Program-made: the position numbers and the translations under genes
NCBI GenBank assembly: GCA_947331495.1
Contig: CAMZOI010000002.1
Span: forward strand, 1 to 64,000
Source: Erythrobacteraceae bacterium Alg239-R51
GTDB taxonomy: Bacteria > Pseudomonadota > Alphaproteobacteria > Sphingomonadales > Sphingomonadaceae
Direction: 5' to 3'
DNA: 64,000 nucleotides
Notes under the pieces: generated by a model
Seen by the model: the letters and a program-made list of their open reading frames with translations, nothing else
What the model was told of the DNA's origin: nothing
Database searches by the model: none
In this document: one piece after another, positions 26,775 through 37,938 of the stretch
How positions within the stretch are numbered: position 1 is the first letter of the stretch
Layout: every line of letters begins with the position of its first letter

Positions 26775-28345
26775 TAGGGTGCTTTCTTCTTCGTGAGGGC
26801 GGCGATCCGGTACCGGTCGATGGCACCGATGGCGAAAGCCACGCCGAAATAGACTGTCGCGGCGCACAGGACGAGCACCGCCAGGGCCAGCAGCCGGGCC
26901 ACGAGGCCCGCAGTGTACCAGCCGGTAAGCAGATCGCGAGCGAACCACAAGGCGGCTCCCATCGCGGCGGCGGCAAGCAGTTGCCGGGCAATCCGCAAGA
27001 CCAGTGTTACCGGCGCGCGGTAATGTCCGCGCGCGAGCATGACGATATAGAGGAACGCAACATTGATCCACGCACCGATCACGCTGGCCGCGGCGACTCC
27101 GATAACGCCGTATCGTTCGAGAAAGGCGATGTTGAAGGACACGAACACGCCGAGCGAGATGAACGCGGCATAGACGGGCGTGCGCGTGTCTGCACGCGCG
27201 TAAAAATTGGGCACCAACACCTTGACCAGCACGTAGGCCGGCAGGCCCAGCACCAGGACGCCGAGCACGCCGCCGGAAATGATCGCATCCTCCACGCTGA
27301 ACCGGCCGCCCTGGAAGATCATCGTCACGAACGGCACCGCGCAGATCGCCATTGCCACTGCCGCCGGGATCGTCAACAACATCGACAATTCGATCGCGTC
27401 GGACTGGATCCGGTCGGCGCCGTCCTTGTTGTTGCTGCCCACGAACTTGCTCAGCGTCGGCAGGATTGCCGTGCTCAGGGCAATGCCGATGATGCCAAGC
27501 GGAAGCTGGTTCAGCCGGTCGGCATAGTTCATGTAGCTGACCGAGCCGCTGGCCAGCTGATTGAGAAAGTACAGCTGGACGAGCGTGTTGATCTGGTACG
27601 CCCCGCCCCCGATTGCCGCTGGCAGCGCGATGATGGACAGGCGTTTGACCTCCGGTGTTATGCGGGGCCAGAGCAGTTTGGGCCGAAAGCCTTCGACCCG
27701 GATCCAGTAATACAGCCAGGCCAGTTGCATGACGCCCGCCCCGGTCACGGCCCAGGCGATGCCGTAGGTGACCTGTTCCACGCTGGCCCCGGTTTCGTTC
27801 ATGAAGAACTCCCCGCCCAGCAGCGCTGCGATCAAGACAAGGTTGAGAATGATCGGGAAGCTTGCGCCCGGCGCAAAGCGACTGACCGAGTTCAGCATCC
27901 CGGTGAACAGGGTCACCAGACTGACCAGCAAAATATAGGGAAACATGATCCGCGCGAAATCGACCGCCATGTCGAAATTGCCGGGATCGACCGGTTTTTC
28001 CGACAGCACCCAGATTACGCCCGGCATGGCCAGTTCCAGAACGGCGCAAAGCAGGATCAGGACCGGCAGAAAGACGCTCAGCACATCGTCGGAAAAACTG
28101 CGCGCGTCTTCCAGCCCGCCCTCGCCATGAAGGCGCTTGGAGAACATCGGCACGAAAGCTGCCGAAAAGGCTCCTTCGGCGAACAGGCGGCGGAAAACGT
28201 TGGGAATGATGAATGCCTGGAACCAGGCATCGGTCACCGCATTCGCCCCCAGCACGCGGCTGAAGATCATTTCGCGCGCCATGCCGGCCACGCGGCTGAC
28301 CATGGTCAGCCCGCCAATGGTGCCGACATGCCTGAGCAGGCTCAT
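26774..28345 (-). CDS. murJ: Lipid II flippase MurJ
   Basis: 523-residue polytopic membrane protein of the MOP superfamily that moves lipid-linked peptidoglycan precursor across the inner membrane. It begins LLRHVGTIGGLTMVSRVAGMAREMIFSRVLGANAVTDAWFQAFIIPNVFRRLFAEGAFSAAF-type sequence (arginines near 18, 24 and 52 are conserved in MurJ), followed by about fourteen helices. It is coupled to trpS downstream by a TAATG overlap, a known alphaproteobacterial order, and lies 28 bases after secB. Confidence 0.96.
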   Translation of the reverse strand: MSLLRHVGTIGGLTMVSRVAGMAREMIFSRVLGANAVTDAWFQAFIIPNVFRRLFAEGAFSAAFVPMFSKRLHGEGGLEDARSFSDDVLSVFLPVLILLCAVLELAMPGVIWVLSEKPVDPGNFDMAVDFARIMFPYILLVSLVTLFTGMLNSVSRFAPGASFPIILNLVLIAALLGGEFFMNETGASVEQVTYGIAWAVTGAGVMQLAWLYYWIRVEGFRPKLLWPRITPEVKRLSIIALPAAIGGGAYQINTLVQLYFLNQLASGSVSYMNYADRLNQLPLGIIGIALSTAILPTLSKFVGSNNKDGADRIQSDAIELSMLLTIPAAVAMAICAVPFVTMIFQGGRFSVEDAIISGGVLGVLVLGLPAYVLVKVLVPNFYARADTRTPVYAAFISLGVFVSFNIAFLERYGVIGVAAASVIGAWINVAFLYIVMLARGHYRAPVTLVLRIARQLLAAAAMGAALWFARDLLTGWYTAGLVARLLALAVLVLCAATVYFGVAFAIGAIDRYRIAALTKKKAP

Positions 28346-28373
28346 CGCCGAGCCGTCCTACGCGACGAAGCGC

Positions 28374-28907
28374 TCAGGCGTTGCCTGCGGGCGGGTTCGC
28401 GCCTTCGCCCTTGTCCTGCTGCGCGCGCGCGGCGAGCTGCTGCTGGTAGAGCGCGCTGAAATCCATCGGATCGAGCATCAGCGGCGGGAAGCCCGCATCG
28501 CGGCTGGCATCGGCGATGACCGCGCGGGCGAAGGGGAACAGCAGGCGCGGCGCTTCTGCGAACAGGAAAGCGTGCGCGTGTTCGTCCGGCAGGTTGCGAA
28601 TGCCGACGAGGCCGCAATAGGCCAGGTCGATGAGGTACAGGTTGCCCTGGCTGGTCTTGGCGGTGCAGGTAATCTTCAGCGTGACTTCGTGCACATCGTC
28701 GCCGACCGCATCGGAACCGATGTTGAACTGCACATCGAGCTGGGGTTGCTCGTTCCACTGATAGCATTTGGGCGCGTTGGGATTCTCGACCGAGAGATCC
28801 TTCACATATTGCGAGATCAGCCCGACCTGGGGCTGATTGTCAGCACCGTTTCCGCCATTGTTCGCGTCGGGATTGATGTCGGTGAGGATGTCGCCTTCGT
28901 CAGCCAT
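28374..28907 (-). CDS. secB: Protein-export chaperone SecB
   Basis: 177-residue tetrameric cytosolic chaperone that keeps preproteins unfolded and hands them to SecA. The SecB core is present: ISQYVKDLSVENPNAPKCY, LDVQFNIG, EVTLKITCTAK, YLIDLAYCGLVGIRNLPDE, LLFPFARAVIADASRDAGFPPLMLDPMDF. The N-terminal 25 and C-terminal 25 residues are low-complexity extensions. It is divergent from a Tim44-like gene, the usual alphaproteobacterial neighbourhood. Confidence 0.96.
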   Translation of the reverse strand: MADEGDILTDINPDANNGGNGADNQPQVGLISQYVKDLSVENPNAPKCYQWNEQPQLDVQFNIGSDAVGDDVHEVTLKITCTAKTSQGNLYLIDLAYCGLVGIRNLPDEHAHAFLFAEAPRLLFPFARAVIADASRDAGFPPLMLDPMDFSALYQQQLAARAQQDKGEGANPPAGNA

Positions 28908-29147
28908 GATGTTCGCTTTCCAGATAGACTTCGTCTTGCGCGGCGTTTTCCGCTCGATCGCGCGGGGGTTCGGTGCGCGCGCCTAGCACCGTGGACGGCG
29001 CGTAGCAACGTGCGTGCCGCATTGCGCATCCCGTTCGTCGCAGGAACATTGCCGGTTTGTAATTCATTCCTATCTAGGGCAAAAGGAAGCGCCCGGTTTC
29101 ATACGGAATTGCCGGGCAGGAATCGACACCAGCAGGTATTTGCGCAC

Positions 29148-29801
29148 GTGATAACGGAAATCGTCATCCTCGCCATGATCGCCGCCTTTCTCGGGCTGCG
29201 TCTCTATTCGGTCCTCGGCCGCCGATCGGAACACGAGGAGGAAGTGATTCCTCGCCGGTTCGAGCGCAAGGAGGCATCCGAACAGGATATCGAACCGGCG
29301 CGTACCGTTCGTCAGCCGGTGGCTGTGCGTTCTGCCGACGAGCGGGCGCCGATCAACGAAAGTGGCGTGCGCGCCATCGCCGCAGCCGATCCCGATTTCG
29401 ACCTGCTTGCTTTTCTCGAAGGTGCGAAGGCGGCTTACGGCATGGTCCTCGAAGCGTTCTGGCAAGGCGACAAGGACACTTTGCGCGAACTGGCCGACGA
29501 TGATGTCTATGAAAGCTTCGCCGGCGCCATCGACGCGCGCGACGAAGCGGGGGAAACGCTCGACAATCGTCTTATCCGGATCGAAGATGCCACGGTGCAT
29601 TCGGCCGAACTGGACGGGCGGATGGCGCGCATCACGGTCCGCTTCGTGGCGGACATCGCCGCGGTGACGCGCGACAAGGATGGCAATGTTGTGGCCGGGT
29701 CGCTCGACGATGCGGTCGAAAGCCGCGATATCTGGACCTTTACCCGCAATGTCGATGCGGACCAGCCCAATTGGAAACTCGACGAGACGGACGAGGGCTG
29801 A
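29148..29801 (+). CDS. Tim44-like (TimA) membrane-anchored protein
   Basis: 217 residues from a GTG at 29148. One N-terminal transmembrane helix (about 2-21) is followed by a charged linker and a Tim44-like domain (about 75-212) with DFDLLAFLEGAKAAYGMVLEAFWQGDKDTLRELADDDVYESF and a final SRDIWTFTRNVDADQPNWKLDET. Mitochondrial Tim44 is a membrane-import motor tether; bacterial homologues are inner-membrane proteins of unsettled function. The frame is open far upstream but that part lies over secB and murJ. It forms a run with mltA and an Smr gene. Confidence 0.9.
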   Translation: MITEIVILAMIAAFLGLRLYSVLGRRSEHEEEVIPRRFERKEASEQDIEPARTVRQPVAVRSADERAPINESGVRAIAAADPDFDLLAFLEGAKAAYGMVLEAFWQGDKDTLRELADDDVYESFAGAIDARDEAGETLDNRLIRIEDATVHSAELDGRMARITVRFVADIAAVTRDKDGNVVAGSLDDAVESRDIWTFTRNVDADQPNWKLDETDEG

Positions 29802-29827
29802 CCGCCCGCATCTGACGGGGGAGGGTC

Positions 29828-31021
29828 ATGCGCAGATTTGCAATCGCCGCGGCAATGTTCGCGCTCGCGGCCTGCACGGGCATCGTTCCCGATGCGCAGC
29901 CGCCACAGACCGCGCTCCCTGTTCCTGCGCCTGTCATCCCCGCGCCCACCGCGGCCCAGGCCGAATTCACTCGTGGCCCCGCTGTCGAGCAATTGGCATT
30001 CGGGATTGGCGATGCCGCCAGTGCCCTGTCCTCGTTCCGTGAATCGTGCCCTGCCATTCTATCGCGCTCCGATGCGAGCGGGATGACGCAGACGCCCGAC
30101 TGGCAGCCATCCTGTCAGGCCGCCGCCAGCTGGCCGATATCCGATGCGCGCGATTTCTTCGCCAGCTATTTCGAAACCGTTCGGGTGCGCGACGGCGCAG
30201 CCTTTGCGACCGGCTATTTCGAGCCCGAGATACGCGCCAGCCTCACCCGCGAGGCGGGTTACGACGTTCCCGTCTATGCGATGCCATCGGACCTTGTACG
30301 AGCGTGGCCAGCCGATATGCCGATGGCCGAACGCGAAGGCCGCCCGCCGCTCGGCCGCTACGACGAGAACGGGAATTTCGTCCTGTATTACGAGCGCGCG
30401 CAGATCGAGGCGGGGGCGCTGGAAGGCCGCGTGCCGGTGATCGCTTGGGCTGCCGACCCGGTCGAGTTTTTCTTCCTCCAGATCCAGGGCTCGGGCCTGC
30501 TGCGCCTGCCCGACAATTCACTGATGCGGATCGGCTATGCAGGGCAGAACGGGCGCGAATATGTCGGCATCGGCAGCGTCATGCGCGAACGTGGGCTGCT
30601 CGGCGACGGTCCCGGCCAATATGCAGGCTCGATGCAGGGCATCATGCAGTATATCCGGGAAAATCCCGAAGAGGGGCGCGAATTGATGCGGCTCAACAAG
30701 AGCTGGATTTTCTTCCGCAAGCTTGAAACCGATGGACCGCTCGGCTCGCTCGGCGTTCCCGTCCGCCGCGAAGCGTCGGTGGCGGTCGACCCGGATTACG
30801 TGCCCTATGGCGCGCCGGTATTCCTCGACATGGACCGCGACGTCGCTGACGGACTGTGGATCGCGCAGGATACGGGCGGCGCAATCAAGGGGGCGAACCG
30901 GTTCGACACGTTCTGGGGCAATGGCCAGGACGCGCGGGAAATCGCCGGCGGGATGAGTTCGCGCGGTTCCGCCCTTATACTCCTGCCCAAGGGTACTGTT
31001 CAACGCCTCGACCGGCGATGA
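29828..31021 (+). CDS. mltA: Membrane-bound lytic murein transglycosylase A
   Basis: 397 residues. The lipoprotein signal ends in ALAAC with the lipidated Cys near residue 16. The MltA domain covers about 110-270 (TGYFEPEIRASLTREAGYDVPVYAMP, FFLQIQGSGLLRLPD) and the C-terminal 3D domain ends GGAIKGANRFDTFWGNG near 350, carrying the catalytic aspartates. It cleaves glycan strands to 1,6-anhydro ends in the periplasm. A strong GGGGGAGGG ribosome site lies upstream; the stop overlaps the next start (ATGA). Confidence 0.95.
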   Translation: MRRFAIAAAMFALAACTGIVPDAQPPQTALPVPAPVIPAPTAAQAEFTRGPAVEQLAFGIGDAASALSSFRESCPAILSRSDASGMTQTPDWQPSCQAAASWPISDARDFFASYFETVRVRDGAAFATGYFEPEIRASLTREAGYDVPVYAMPSDLVRAWPADMPMAEREGRPPLGRYDENGNFVLYYERAQIEAGALEGRVPVIAWAADPVEFFFLQIQGSGLLRLPDNSLMRIGYAGQNGREYVGIGSVMRERGLLGDGPGQYAGSMQGIMQYIRENPEEGRELMRLNKSWIFFRKLETDGPLGSLGVPVRREASVAVDPDYVPYGAPVFLDMDRDVADGLWIAQDTGGAIKGANRFDTFWGNGQDAREIAGGMSSRGSALILLPKGTVQRLDRR

Positions 31022-31566
31022 GCGCGCCGCGAGGACTTAGCGCGGACGAGGCAGCCGCCTGGGAAAACCTCGTCGCGACGGTGACGCCTATTCACCGGGG
31101 CAAATCGAAAACTCCGCCAGGAACGGTCGCGCCCGCGAAGACGGCGCAACCTGCCTCCATGCGACAACCGGTGGCCCCTCCGGCCAGGTCCGAACCTGCG
31201 CGTGCGACCGCGAACCCTCCCGGGAATCTGGACGGGCAATGGGATCGTAAGCTCAAGTCGGGCGCCATCAGCCCCGACATCACGCTCGACCTCCACGGGC
31301 ACACTCTCGACGCTGCCTATGATCGTCTGATGGGTGGTGTCGCCCAGGCCCGTGCGATTGGTGCGCGCACCATCCTGCTGGTGACCGGCAAGCCACGCCC
31401 GGTCGATCCGGCCGATCGCGGCGTCAGGCGCGGGGCAATTAGGGCCAAGGTGCTCGACTGGCTCGCGGCGTCGAGCCATCATTCCGCCATCGCCGCTATC
31501 CGCCGCGCCCATGTCAGACACGGTGGAGACGGCGCGCTCTACATCGTACTCAAGCGGACGAGATGA
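31018..31566 (+). CDS. Smr/MutS2-type endonuclease-domain protein
   Basis: 182 residues. A basic, Pro/Ala-rich N-terminal half (about 1-75) leads to a small Smr domain (about 86-182) with LDLHGHTLDAAYDRL, ILLVTGKPR and the closing HGGDGALYIVLKRTR. Stand-alone Smr proteins bind branched or nicked nucleic acid and some cut it; for alphaproteobacterial copies the target is unknown. ATG at 31018 overlaps the mltA stop. It is the last gene of the Tim44-mltA-smr run. Confidence 0.92.
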   Translation: MSAPRGLSADEAAAWENLVATVTPIHRGKSKTPPGTVAPAKTAQPASMRQPVAPPARSEPARATANPPGNLDGQWDRKLKSGAISPDITLDLHGHTLDAAYDRLMGGVAQARAIGARTILLVTGKPRPVDPADRGVRRGAIRAKVLDWLAASSHHSAIAAIRRAHVRHGGDGALYIVLKRTR

Positions 31567-31682
31567 TTGTTTTACAACAATTGTCAGGTCCGGCCTGTCC
31601 GCAGATTAATTTTTTCCTACCATCGCAACTCTAGCTTCGCCGCTCCGTTGAGGGCTTGTTCTTCAAGCAGATGGAGTGGACC

Positions 31683-33776
31683 ATGAGCGACGATTTCGAT
31701 CTTTCCGAAGGTGGCGTGAACCATCAGAAGCCGCGCGGCGACGATGACGTGATGACGACCGCGCAGGGCCACCCGATCGCGGACGACCAGAACTGGTTGA
31801 CCGCCGGACCGCGCGGGCCGCAATTGCTCGAAGATCATATCGCGCGAGAGAAGATTTTTCATTTCGACCACGAGCGTATTCCCGAACGCGTCGTTCACGC
31901 TCGCGGCTACGGGGTGCATGGTCATTTCGAACTGACCAAGGCGATCCCGCAATATTCGCGCGCGAAAATCTTCACCGAAGAAGGGGTCAGGACGCCGACC
32001 TTCACCCGTTTTTCAACGGTCGCCGGTAACAAGGGGTCGCCCGATCTGGCACGCGACGTGCGCGGCTTCGCCACCAAGTTTTATACCAAGGAGGGGAATT
32101 GGGATCTGGTCGGCAACAACATCCCGGTCTTCTTCATCCAGGACGCGATCAAGTTTCCCGATCTGATCCACGCGGCCAAACCGGCACCCGACCGCGGCTT
32201 TCCGCAGGCGCAGACGGCACACGACAATTTCTGGGACTTCATCTCGCTCAGTCCGGAATCGATGCACATGGTCATGTGGATCATGTCCGATCGGGCAATT
32301 CCGCGCAGCTTCCGCTTCATGGAAGGGTTCGGCGTTCACACATTCCGCCTCGTCAACGACGAGGGCAAGTCTCACTTCGTGAAGTTCCACTGGAAACCGA
32401 GACTGGGGCTCCAGTCGGTCATCTGGAACGAAGCGTTGAAGGTGAACGGCGCGGACCCCGACTTCCATCGCCGGGACATGTGGGATGCGATCGACGCCGG
32501 CGATTTTCCGCAATGGGATCTCGGTATCCAGGTTTTCGACGACGAGTTTGCCGAGCAGTTCGAGTTCGACGTGCTCGATGCAACCAAGATCATTCCCGAA
32601 GAGCAGGTCCCGGTCGAGATCATCGGGACGCTCACCCTCGATGCCAATGTCGACAACTTCTTTGCCGAAACCGAGCAGGTTGCCTTCTGCACGCAGAACA
32701 TCGTGCCAGGTATCGATCATTCCGACGACCCTCTGCTGCAGGGACGCAATTTCAGCTATCTCGATACGCAATTGAAACGTCTCGGCAGTCCGAACTTCAC
32801 CCATATTCCGATCAATGCGCCAAAATGCCCGGTTCGTCATTTCCAGCAGGACGGGCACATGGCCATGCACAATCCCAAGGGGCGGGCCAATTACGAACCC
32901 AATAGTTGGGGCGAGGGCGACGGATCGGAGGAAAATCGCGGACCGCGCGCATGCCCCATGCGTGGCTTCGAATCCTATCCGGCAGAAATCGCCGGGCCGA
33001 AAGTCCGCGTGCGAAGCGAAACTTTCGCCGATCATTACAGCCAGGCCCGTCAGTTCTACATTTCGCAAACGCCCGTCGAGCAAACCCACATGGCGAACGC
33101 TCTGACCTTCGAACTTTCAAAGGTCGAACGCATGAGCATTCGCAAGCGCATGATCGGACATCTTCGTCATATCGATGACGGGCTGGCGCAGGAGGTTGCC
33201 GATGGCATCGGTCTGCCTGAACTGCCCGACAAGGTTCCGTTCGCCCGCAAGCCGATCACCGATCTGCCGGAAAGTCCGGCGCTATCGATCCTCAAGAACG
33301 GGCCGGACAGCTTCAAGGGCCGCAAGCTCGGCATCTATATCGCCGAGGGTGCAGATGCGAACATCGTGAAAGCGTTGCAGAAGGCGGCCAGGGATGTCGG
33401 CGCCATGGTCGAAATCGTCGCGCCTCATGTCGCCGGTGCGAAGTTGTCGGATGGCAGCATGATGGAAGCCGACGAGAAGATCGATGGCGGCCCATCGGTA
33501 ACCTACGATGCGGTCGCGGTGGTGATGGATGAAAGATCCGCCAAGCGTTACAATACCGACAAGCCGAGCATCGATTTCGTCAACGATGCCTTCGCTCACG
33601 CCAAGTTCGTGGCGTATGTTCCCGGCGTAAAGCCGCTCTTCCAGACAGCGGGCGTGTGGGACTGGATGGACGATGGCTTCGTCGATATTTCCTCCGGCGA
33701 GCAAGCCTGCAAGACATTCATCGAGAAGTGCGCGAAATTGCGTTACTGGGATCGTGAAAGCGTAAAGCAGGACTGA
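31683..33776 (+). CDS. katE: Large-subunit (HPII-type, clade II) catalase
   Basis: 697-residue cytoplasmic haem catalase. The catalytic His region is [15 protein letters not shown] near residue 71, the distal Asn region is [18 protein letters not shown], and the proximal haem tyrosine is in [15 protein letters not shown]. The extra C-terminal domain of large catalases is present from about residue 550 ([21 protein letters not shown]), a flavodoxin/DJ-1-like fold. It removes high hydrogen peroxide levels, often in stationary phase. The start at 31683 follows GGAG by 6 bases. The gene is convergent with katG across a strong stem-loop. Confidence 0.96.
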   Translation: MSDDFDLSEGGVNHQKPRGDDDVMTTAQGHPIADDQNWLTAGPRGPQLLEDHIAREKIFHFDHERIPERVVHARGYGVHGHFELTKAIPQYSRAKIFTEEGVRTPTFTRFSTVAGNKGSPDLARDVRGFATKFYTKEGNWDLVGNNIPVFFIQDAIKFPDLIHAAKPAPDRGFPQAQTAHDNFWDFISLSPESMHMVMWIMSDRAIPRSFRFMEGFGVHTFRLVNDEGKSHFVKFHWKPRLGLQSVIWNEALKVNGADPDFHRRDMWDAIDAGDFPQWDLGIQVFDDEFAEQFEFDVLDATKIIPEEQVPVEIIGTLTLDANVDNFFAETEQVAFCTQNIVPGIDHSDDPLLQGRNFSYLDTQLKRLGSPNFTHIPINAPKCPVRHFQQDGHMAMHNPKGRANYEPNSWGEGDGSEENRGPRACPMRGFESYPAEIAGPKVRVRSETFADHYSQARQFYISQTPVEQTHMANALTFELSKVERMSIRKRMIGHLRHIDDGLAQEVADGIGLPELPDKVPFARKPITDLPESPALSILKNGPDSFKGRKLGIYIAEGADANIVKALQKAARDVGAMVEIVAPHVAGAKLSDGSMMEADEKIDGGPSVTYDAVAVVMDERSAKRYNTDKPSIDFVNDAFAHAKFVAYVPGVKPLFQTAGVWDWMDDGFVDISSGEQACKTFIEKCAKLRYWDRESVKQD

Positions 33777-33838
33777 TCGGTTGCGGCGGCGCGGTCGCGA
33801 CGACCGTCTGCCCCCTGCAATTGAGTCAGACAAACAAA

Positions 33839-33864
33839 AGCCCCCGGCATCGCTGCCGGGGGCT
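33839..33864. terminator. Rho-independent terminator between katE and katG
   Basis: AGCCCCCGGCA (33839-33849) pairs perfectly over 11 bp with TGCCGGGGGCT (33854-33864) around a TCGC loop. On the minus strand it is followed by TTTTGTTTG, so it is best as the katG terminator; on the plus strand the T content after it is weak but the hairpin is strong. Confidence 0.9.
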
Positions 33865-33890
33865 CCTTGCTTACCCGAAGGCTCAACGCC

Positions 33891-36107
33891 TTACTTGTGG
33901 TATTTGCTGTAGGTCAGATCGAAGCGGTCTGCTTCCATGACCTTCGTCCAGGCATTGACGAAGTCGCGGACGAACTTTTCCTCATTGCCGTTCTCGGCAT
34001 AGACTTCGGCCACGGCGCGCAACTGCGAATTGGAGCCGAAGACGAGGTCGGTGCGCGTGGCGCGCCACAGTTCCTCGCCCGAACTACGGTCCTTGCCGAT
34101 GAACTCCTCGTCGCCTTTCTCGTCGACCACTTCCCACAGCGTGCCCATGTGCAGCAGGTTGGTGAAAAAGTCGTTCGAGAGCACACCCGGACGATCGGTC
34201 AGCACGCCGATATTGTGACCGTGATCGGCATGTTCGCTGACCGCGCCAAGCGCGCGCATTCCGCCGAGCAGCGCAGTCATCTCCGGGACCGACAGGCCGA
34301 GCAGATGCGCCCGGTCGATCAGCATGTCCTCGGTCTTCACATTCGCTTTCGTCTTGAGGTAATTGCGGAACCCGTCGGCAAAGGGCTCCAGCGGCTCCCA
34401 GCTTTCGGCATCGAACTGGTCCTCGGTCGCATCGCCGCGACCGGTCGAGACCCGTACATCGACCTTGAAACCACCATCGCTGGCTGCCTTCTCGATTGCC
34501 GCCGCACCCGCAAGCACGATCGCATCGGCCATCGACAGATCGCCGCGCAACTCGTCGAGCTTGCCAAGAACCTTGCCGAGCTCGTCCGGGTCGTTGACGG
34601 GCCAGTTCCTGATCGCGTCGAAGCGGACATGCGCGCCGTTCGCGCCGCCGCGGTGGTCCGAATTGCGGTAGGTCGAGGCCGAGGCCCAAGCCGCCTTGAC
34701 CAGTTCGCGAACCGAAAGACCGCTATCCAGCACCTTCGACTTGAAGGTCGATACGTCGCTGTCCGAAGCCTGCTTGCCGGCCGGAACCGGGTCCTGCCAG
34801 ATCAGGTCCTCGCTCGGCACGTCGGGTCCGAGGTAACGGACCTTGGGGCCCATGTCGCGGTGTGTCAGCTTGAACCACGCGCGCGCGAACGCATCGTCCA
34901 GCGCCGCCTGATCATCGCGGAAGCGTTCGGAAATCTTGCGATATTCCGGATCGCGCTTCAGCGCCATGTCGGCCGTGGTCATGATGGTGGGGACCTTCTT
35001 GTTCGGGTCCCGCGCATCCGGTGCCATGTCGGCCTCTTCGGGGTCGATCGGCGTCCACTGCTTGGCGCCGGCGGGGCTTTCCGTCAGTTCGTATTCGTAT
35101 TTGAACAGCAAGCGGAAATAATCGCCGCCCCATTGGGTGGGGTTGGGCGTCCAGGCGCCTTCAATGCCGGAGGTCGTGATGTGACCCTTGCCGATTTCTT
35201 CGGGATCGGTCAGCCAGCCGAAGCCCATCGTATGCAGGTTCTCGCCCTCGGGCGCTTTCCCGAACGTGTCCGCCGGAGCCGCGCCATGGCATTTGCCGAA
35301 TGCGTGACCGCCAGCCGTCAAGGCGACTGTTTCCTCGTCATTCATCGCCATGCGAGCGAAGGTTTCGCGCATGTCGCGCGCCATCCCCTCGGCATCGTGC
35401 GGATTGCCGCCCGGCCCTTCGGGATTGACGTAGATCAGGCCCATCTGGATCGCGGCGAGCGGGTTTTCGAGCGCCTTGCCCTCGTCGGGAATGATGCGGG
35501 TTTCGACGCCTTCGTCGACCCACTCTTCCTCGGTGCCCCAATAGACCTTCTCGGGTTCGAACACGTCCTTGCGACCGCCGCCGAAGCCGAACACCGGGCC
35601 ACCCATGCTTTCGATCGCGACGTTTCCGGTCAGCACGAACAGGTCGGCCCAGCTGATGTGACGTCCATATTTCTGCTTGATCGGCCATAGCAGGCGGCGC
35701 GCCTTGTCGAGATTGCCGTTGTCGGGCCAGGAATTGAGCGGGGCGAAGCGCTGCTGCCCGCTCGATGCGCCGCCGCGGCCGTCGCCGGTGCGATAGGTGC
35801 CCGCCGCGTGCCACGCCATGCGGATGAAGAAGGGGCCGTAATGACCGTAATCGGCCGGCCACCACTCCTGGCTGTCGGTCATCAATGCCTCGATGTCGGC
35901 CTTGAGCGCCTTGTAGTCGAGTGCGTTGAAAGCTTCGCAATAATCGAAATCCTCGTCGAACGGATCGACGCGCCGACCGTCTTCGGTCAGGATTTCCAGA
36001 TTGAGCGTATCGGGCCACCAGTCCCGGTTCGTCCGTCCGAGCAGGGCGCGCACACCGCCATCTCCCTGGAACGGGCAGCCACTCATTTCACCTGTTTTCG
36101 CATCCAT
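33891..36107 (-). CDS. katG: Catalase-peroxidase KatG
   Basis: 738-residue bifunctional haem catalase-peroxidase. The distal site is [14 protein letters not shown] near residue 103 (Arg, Trp, His); the Tyr of the Met-Tyr-Trp adduct is in [13 protein letters not shown], and the proximal His is in [13 protein letters not shown] near 266. The second, haem-free duplicated domain fills the C-terminal half. It starts at ATG 36107 with a GGAGAG ribosome site 8 bases upstream. It removes hydrogen peroxide at high rate and sits between katE and ahpF. Confidence 0.97.
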   Translation of the reverse strand: MDAKTGEMSGCPFQGDGGVRALLGRTNRDWWPDTLNLEILTEDGRRVDPFDEDFDYCEAFNALDYKALKADIEALMTDSQEWWPADYGHYGPFFIRMAWHAAGTYRTGDGRGGASSGQQRFAPLNSWPDNGNLDKARRLLWPIKQKYGRHISWADLFVLTGNVAIESMGGPVFGFGGGRKDVFEPEKVYWGTEEEWVDEGVETRIIPDEGKALENPLAAIQMGLIYVNPEGPGGNPHDAEGMARDMRETFARMAMNDEETVALTAGGHAFGKCHGAAPADTFGKAPEGENLHTMGFGWLTDPEEIGKGHITTSGIEGAWTPNPTQWGGDYFRLLFKYEYELTESPAGAKQWTPIDPEEADMAPDARDPNKKVPTIMTTADMALKRDPEYRKISERFRDDQAALDDAFARAWFKLTHRDMGPKVRYLGPDVPSEDLIWQDPVPAGKQASDSDVSTFKSKVLDSGLSVRELVKAAWASASTYRNSDHRGGANGAHVRFDAIRNWPVNDPDELGKVLGKLDELRGDLSMADAIVLAGAAAIEKAASDGGFKVDVRVSTGRGDATEDQFDAESWEPLEPFADGFRNYLKTKANVKTEDMLIDRAHLLGLSVPEMTALLGGMRALGAVSEHADHGHNIGVLTDRPGVLSNDFFTNLLHMGTLWEVVDEKGDEEFIGKDRSSGEELWRATRTDLVFGSNSQLRAVAEVYAENGNEEKFVRDFVNAWTKVMEADRFDLTYSKYHK

Positions 36108-36303
36108 CGGTCATCTCTCCAAAGTCTAGACTCGCTGTTATGACAGGCAGGATGCGCCATGGATAGTGATGCGTCCAATCGATTAATTGCGTTGGATTGA
36201 TTGCCTGTGCCGATTGCGGGACGAACCGTGTGCGCACGTCAGAAAGCGCCGCCGCCGGATCTCGGCAGCGACGCTTTCCTCATTCATGGCAGGCCAAGGC
36301 GGT

Positions 36304-37893
36304 TTAGGCGGCTTTCGCGATCACTTCCGCCGGTTCGGTGCGGATCAGGTAATCGAAGGCGGACAGTCCGGCTTTCGACCCTTCGCCCATCGCGACCACG
36401 ATCTGCTTGTACGGCACATCGCTCACGTCGCCCGCGCCGAACACGCCCGGCAGGTTGGTGCGACCTTCCTCGTCGGTTTCGATTTCGCCGAAGCGTGTCA
36501 GCGCAAGGCCGCTGTCCTGCAGCCATTCGGTGTTGGGCACGAGGCCGATCTGGACGAACACGCCCTCGAGGTCGAGCGTCCTCTCGGCACCGCTTTCGCG
36601 ATCCTTCAGCCGCAATCCTTCGACCTTGCCGTTCGCGCCGATGATCTCTGTCGTCTGGCCATTGGTAACGATGTCCACATTGGCGAGCGAACGCAGCTTT
36701 GCCTGCAACACCTCGTCCGCGCGCAGCTTGCTGTCATATTCGATCAGGGTGACGTGGCCGACGATCTTGGCGAGGTCGATCGCCGCCTCGACGCCCGAAT
36801 TGCCGCCACCGACAACGGCAATCCGCTTACCCTTGAACAACGGCCCATCGCAATGGGGGCAATAGGCCACGCCCTTGTTCCGGTATTCCGCTTCGCCGGG
36901 TACGCCGAGATTGCGCCAGCGCGCCCCGGTCGCGAGAATGAGGCTGCGGGCCTTCAGCGTGCCGCCATTGCCCAGCTCGACCGTGTGCAACCCGCCTTCC
37001 TGCTCTGCCGGAACCAATTTCACCGCTTTCGACAGGTACATCACATCAATGTCGTATTCGCCGACATGCCGCTCCAGCTCGCCGGCCAGCTTCGGCCCTT
37101 CGGTATAGGCGGTGCCGGGCAGGTTCTCGATACCCAGCGTATCGTGCAGCTGACCGCCGAACCGTTCCGCCGCGATACCGGTGGTGAAGCCCTTGCGCGC
37201 CGTGTAGATCGCCGAGGCTGCGCCTGCTGGGCCCCCGCCGATCACCAGCACTTCGAACGGATCCTTCGCGGAGAGTTTTTCAGCCACCTTGGCCTCGCTG
37301 CCCGTGTCGAGCTTCGCGAGCACTTCGGCCAGTTCCATCTTGCCGTTGAAGAACGGTTCGCCGTTCAGGAACGTGGCTGGCACGGCCATGATGTCGCGCG
37401 CGTCCACTTCCTCCTGGAAAGTTCCGCCCTCGACCAGCGTGGCGGTCACGCGCGGATTTTCGAGCGCCATCAATGTCAGCGCCTGCACCACGTCAGGGCA
37501 ATTGTGGCAGGACAGCGAAAAATACATCTCGAAATTGAAATCGCCTTCCAGCCCGCGGACCTGTTCGAGCAGATCGGCATCGATCTTGGGCGGGTGACCG
37601 CCTGCCCATAGCAGGGCGAGCACCAGCGAGGTGAATTCGTGCCCCATCGGCAGGCCAGCGAAGCGTACCCATTTTTCCGCATCGCTCGCGCGGCGGATGA
37701 CGAAGCTGGGCTTGCGCTCATCCGTGCCGTCGAAGCTGGCGCTGACCATGCCGTGCAGCGCGGAAATCTCTTCGAGCAGTTCGCGCGTCTGGCGCGATTT
37801 TTCGCCATCCCCAAGCGATGCGACCAGTTCCACCGGCTCGCGAAGATTCGCAAGATAGGTTTCCAGCTGTTGCGTGAGATTGGCGTCGAGCAT
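36304..37893 (-). CDS. ahpF: Alkyl hydroperoxide reductase subunit F
   Basis: 529-residue NADH-dependent flavoprotein that reduces AhpC. The N-terminal domain carries the disulfide CHNC near residues 128-131; the FAD site is [17 protein letters not shown] near 213, the thioredoxin-reductase-type active disulfide is CPHC near 343-346, and the NAD-binding [14 protein letters not shown] follows. The ATG at 37893 (MLDANLTQQ) is the family start; the frame is open 15 codons further up. It is 157 bases downstream of ahpC, across a strong terminator-like hairpin. Confidence 0.96.
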   Translation of the reverse strand: MLDANLTQQLETYLANLREPVELVASLGDGEKSRQTRELLEEISALHGMVSASFDGTDERKPSFVIRRASDAEKWVRFAGLPMGHEFTSLVLALLWAGGHPPKIDADLLEQVRGLEGDFNFEMYFSLSCHNCPDVVQALTLMALENPRVTATLVEGGTFQEEVDARDIMAVPATFLNGEPFFNGKMELAEVLAKLDTGSEAKVAEKLSAKDPFEVLVIGGGPAGAASAIYTARKGFTTGIAAERFGGQLHDTLGIENLPGTAYTEGPKLAGELERHVGEYDIDVMYLSKAVKLVPAEQEGGLHTVELGNGGTLKARSLILATGARWRNLGVPGEAEYRNKGVAYCPHCDGPLFKGKRIAVVGGGNSGVEAAIDLAKIVGHVTLIEYDSKLRADEVLQAKLRSLANVDIVTNGQTTEIIGANGKVEGLRLKDRESGAERTLDLEGVFVQIGLVPNTEWLQDSGLALTRFGEIETDEEGRTNLPGVFGAGDVSDVPYKQIVVAMGEGSKAGLSAFDYLIRTEPAEVIAKAA

Positions 37894-37938
37894 GGCGCAC
37901 TCCGGTTGTCGAAATGGGGGGATGGGGATGAAAATCAA

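Noticed and set aside
26711-28459. Plus-strand open frame opposite trpS and murJ
   Set aside because: Gln/His/Arg-rich antisense translation without any domain; both minus-strand genes are intact.
33867-35690. Long plus-strand open frame (about 600 residues) opposite katG
   Set aside because: It mirrors the codon pattern of katG, a well-matched full-length gene; its translation is Arg/His/Asp-rich with no motif.
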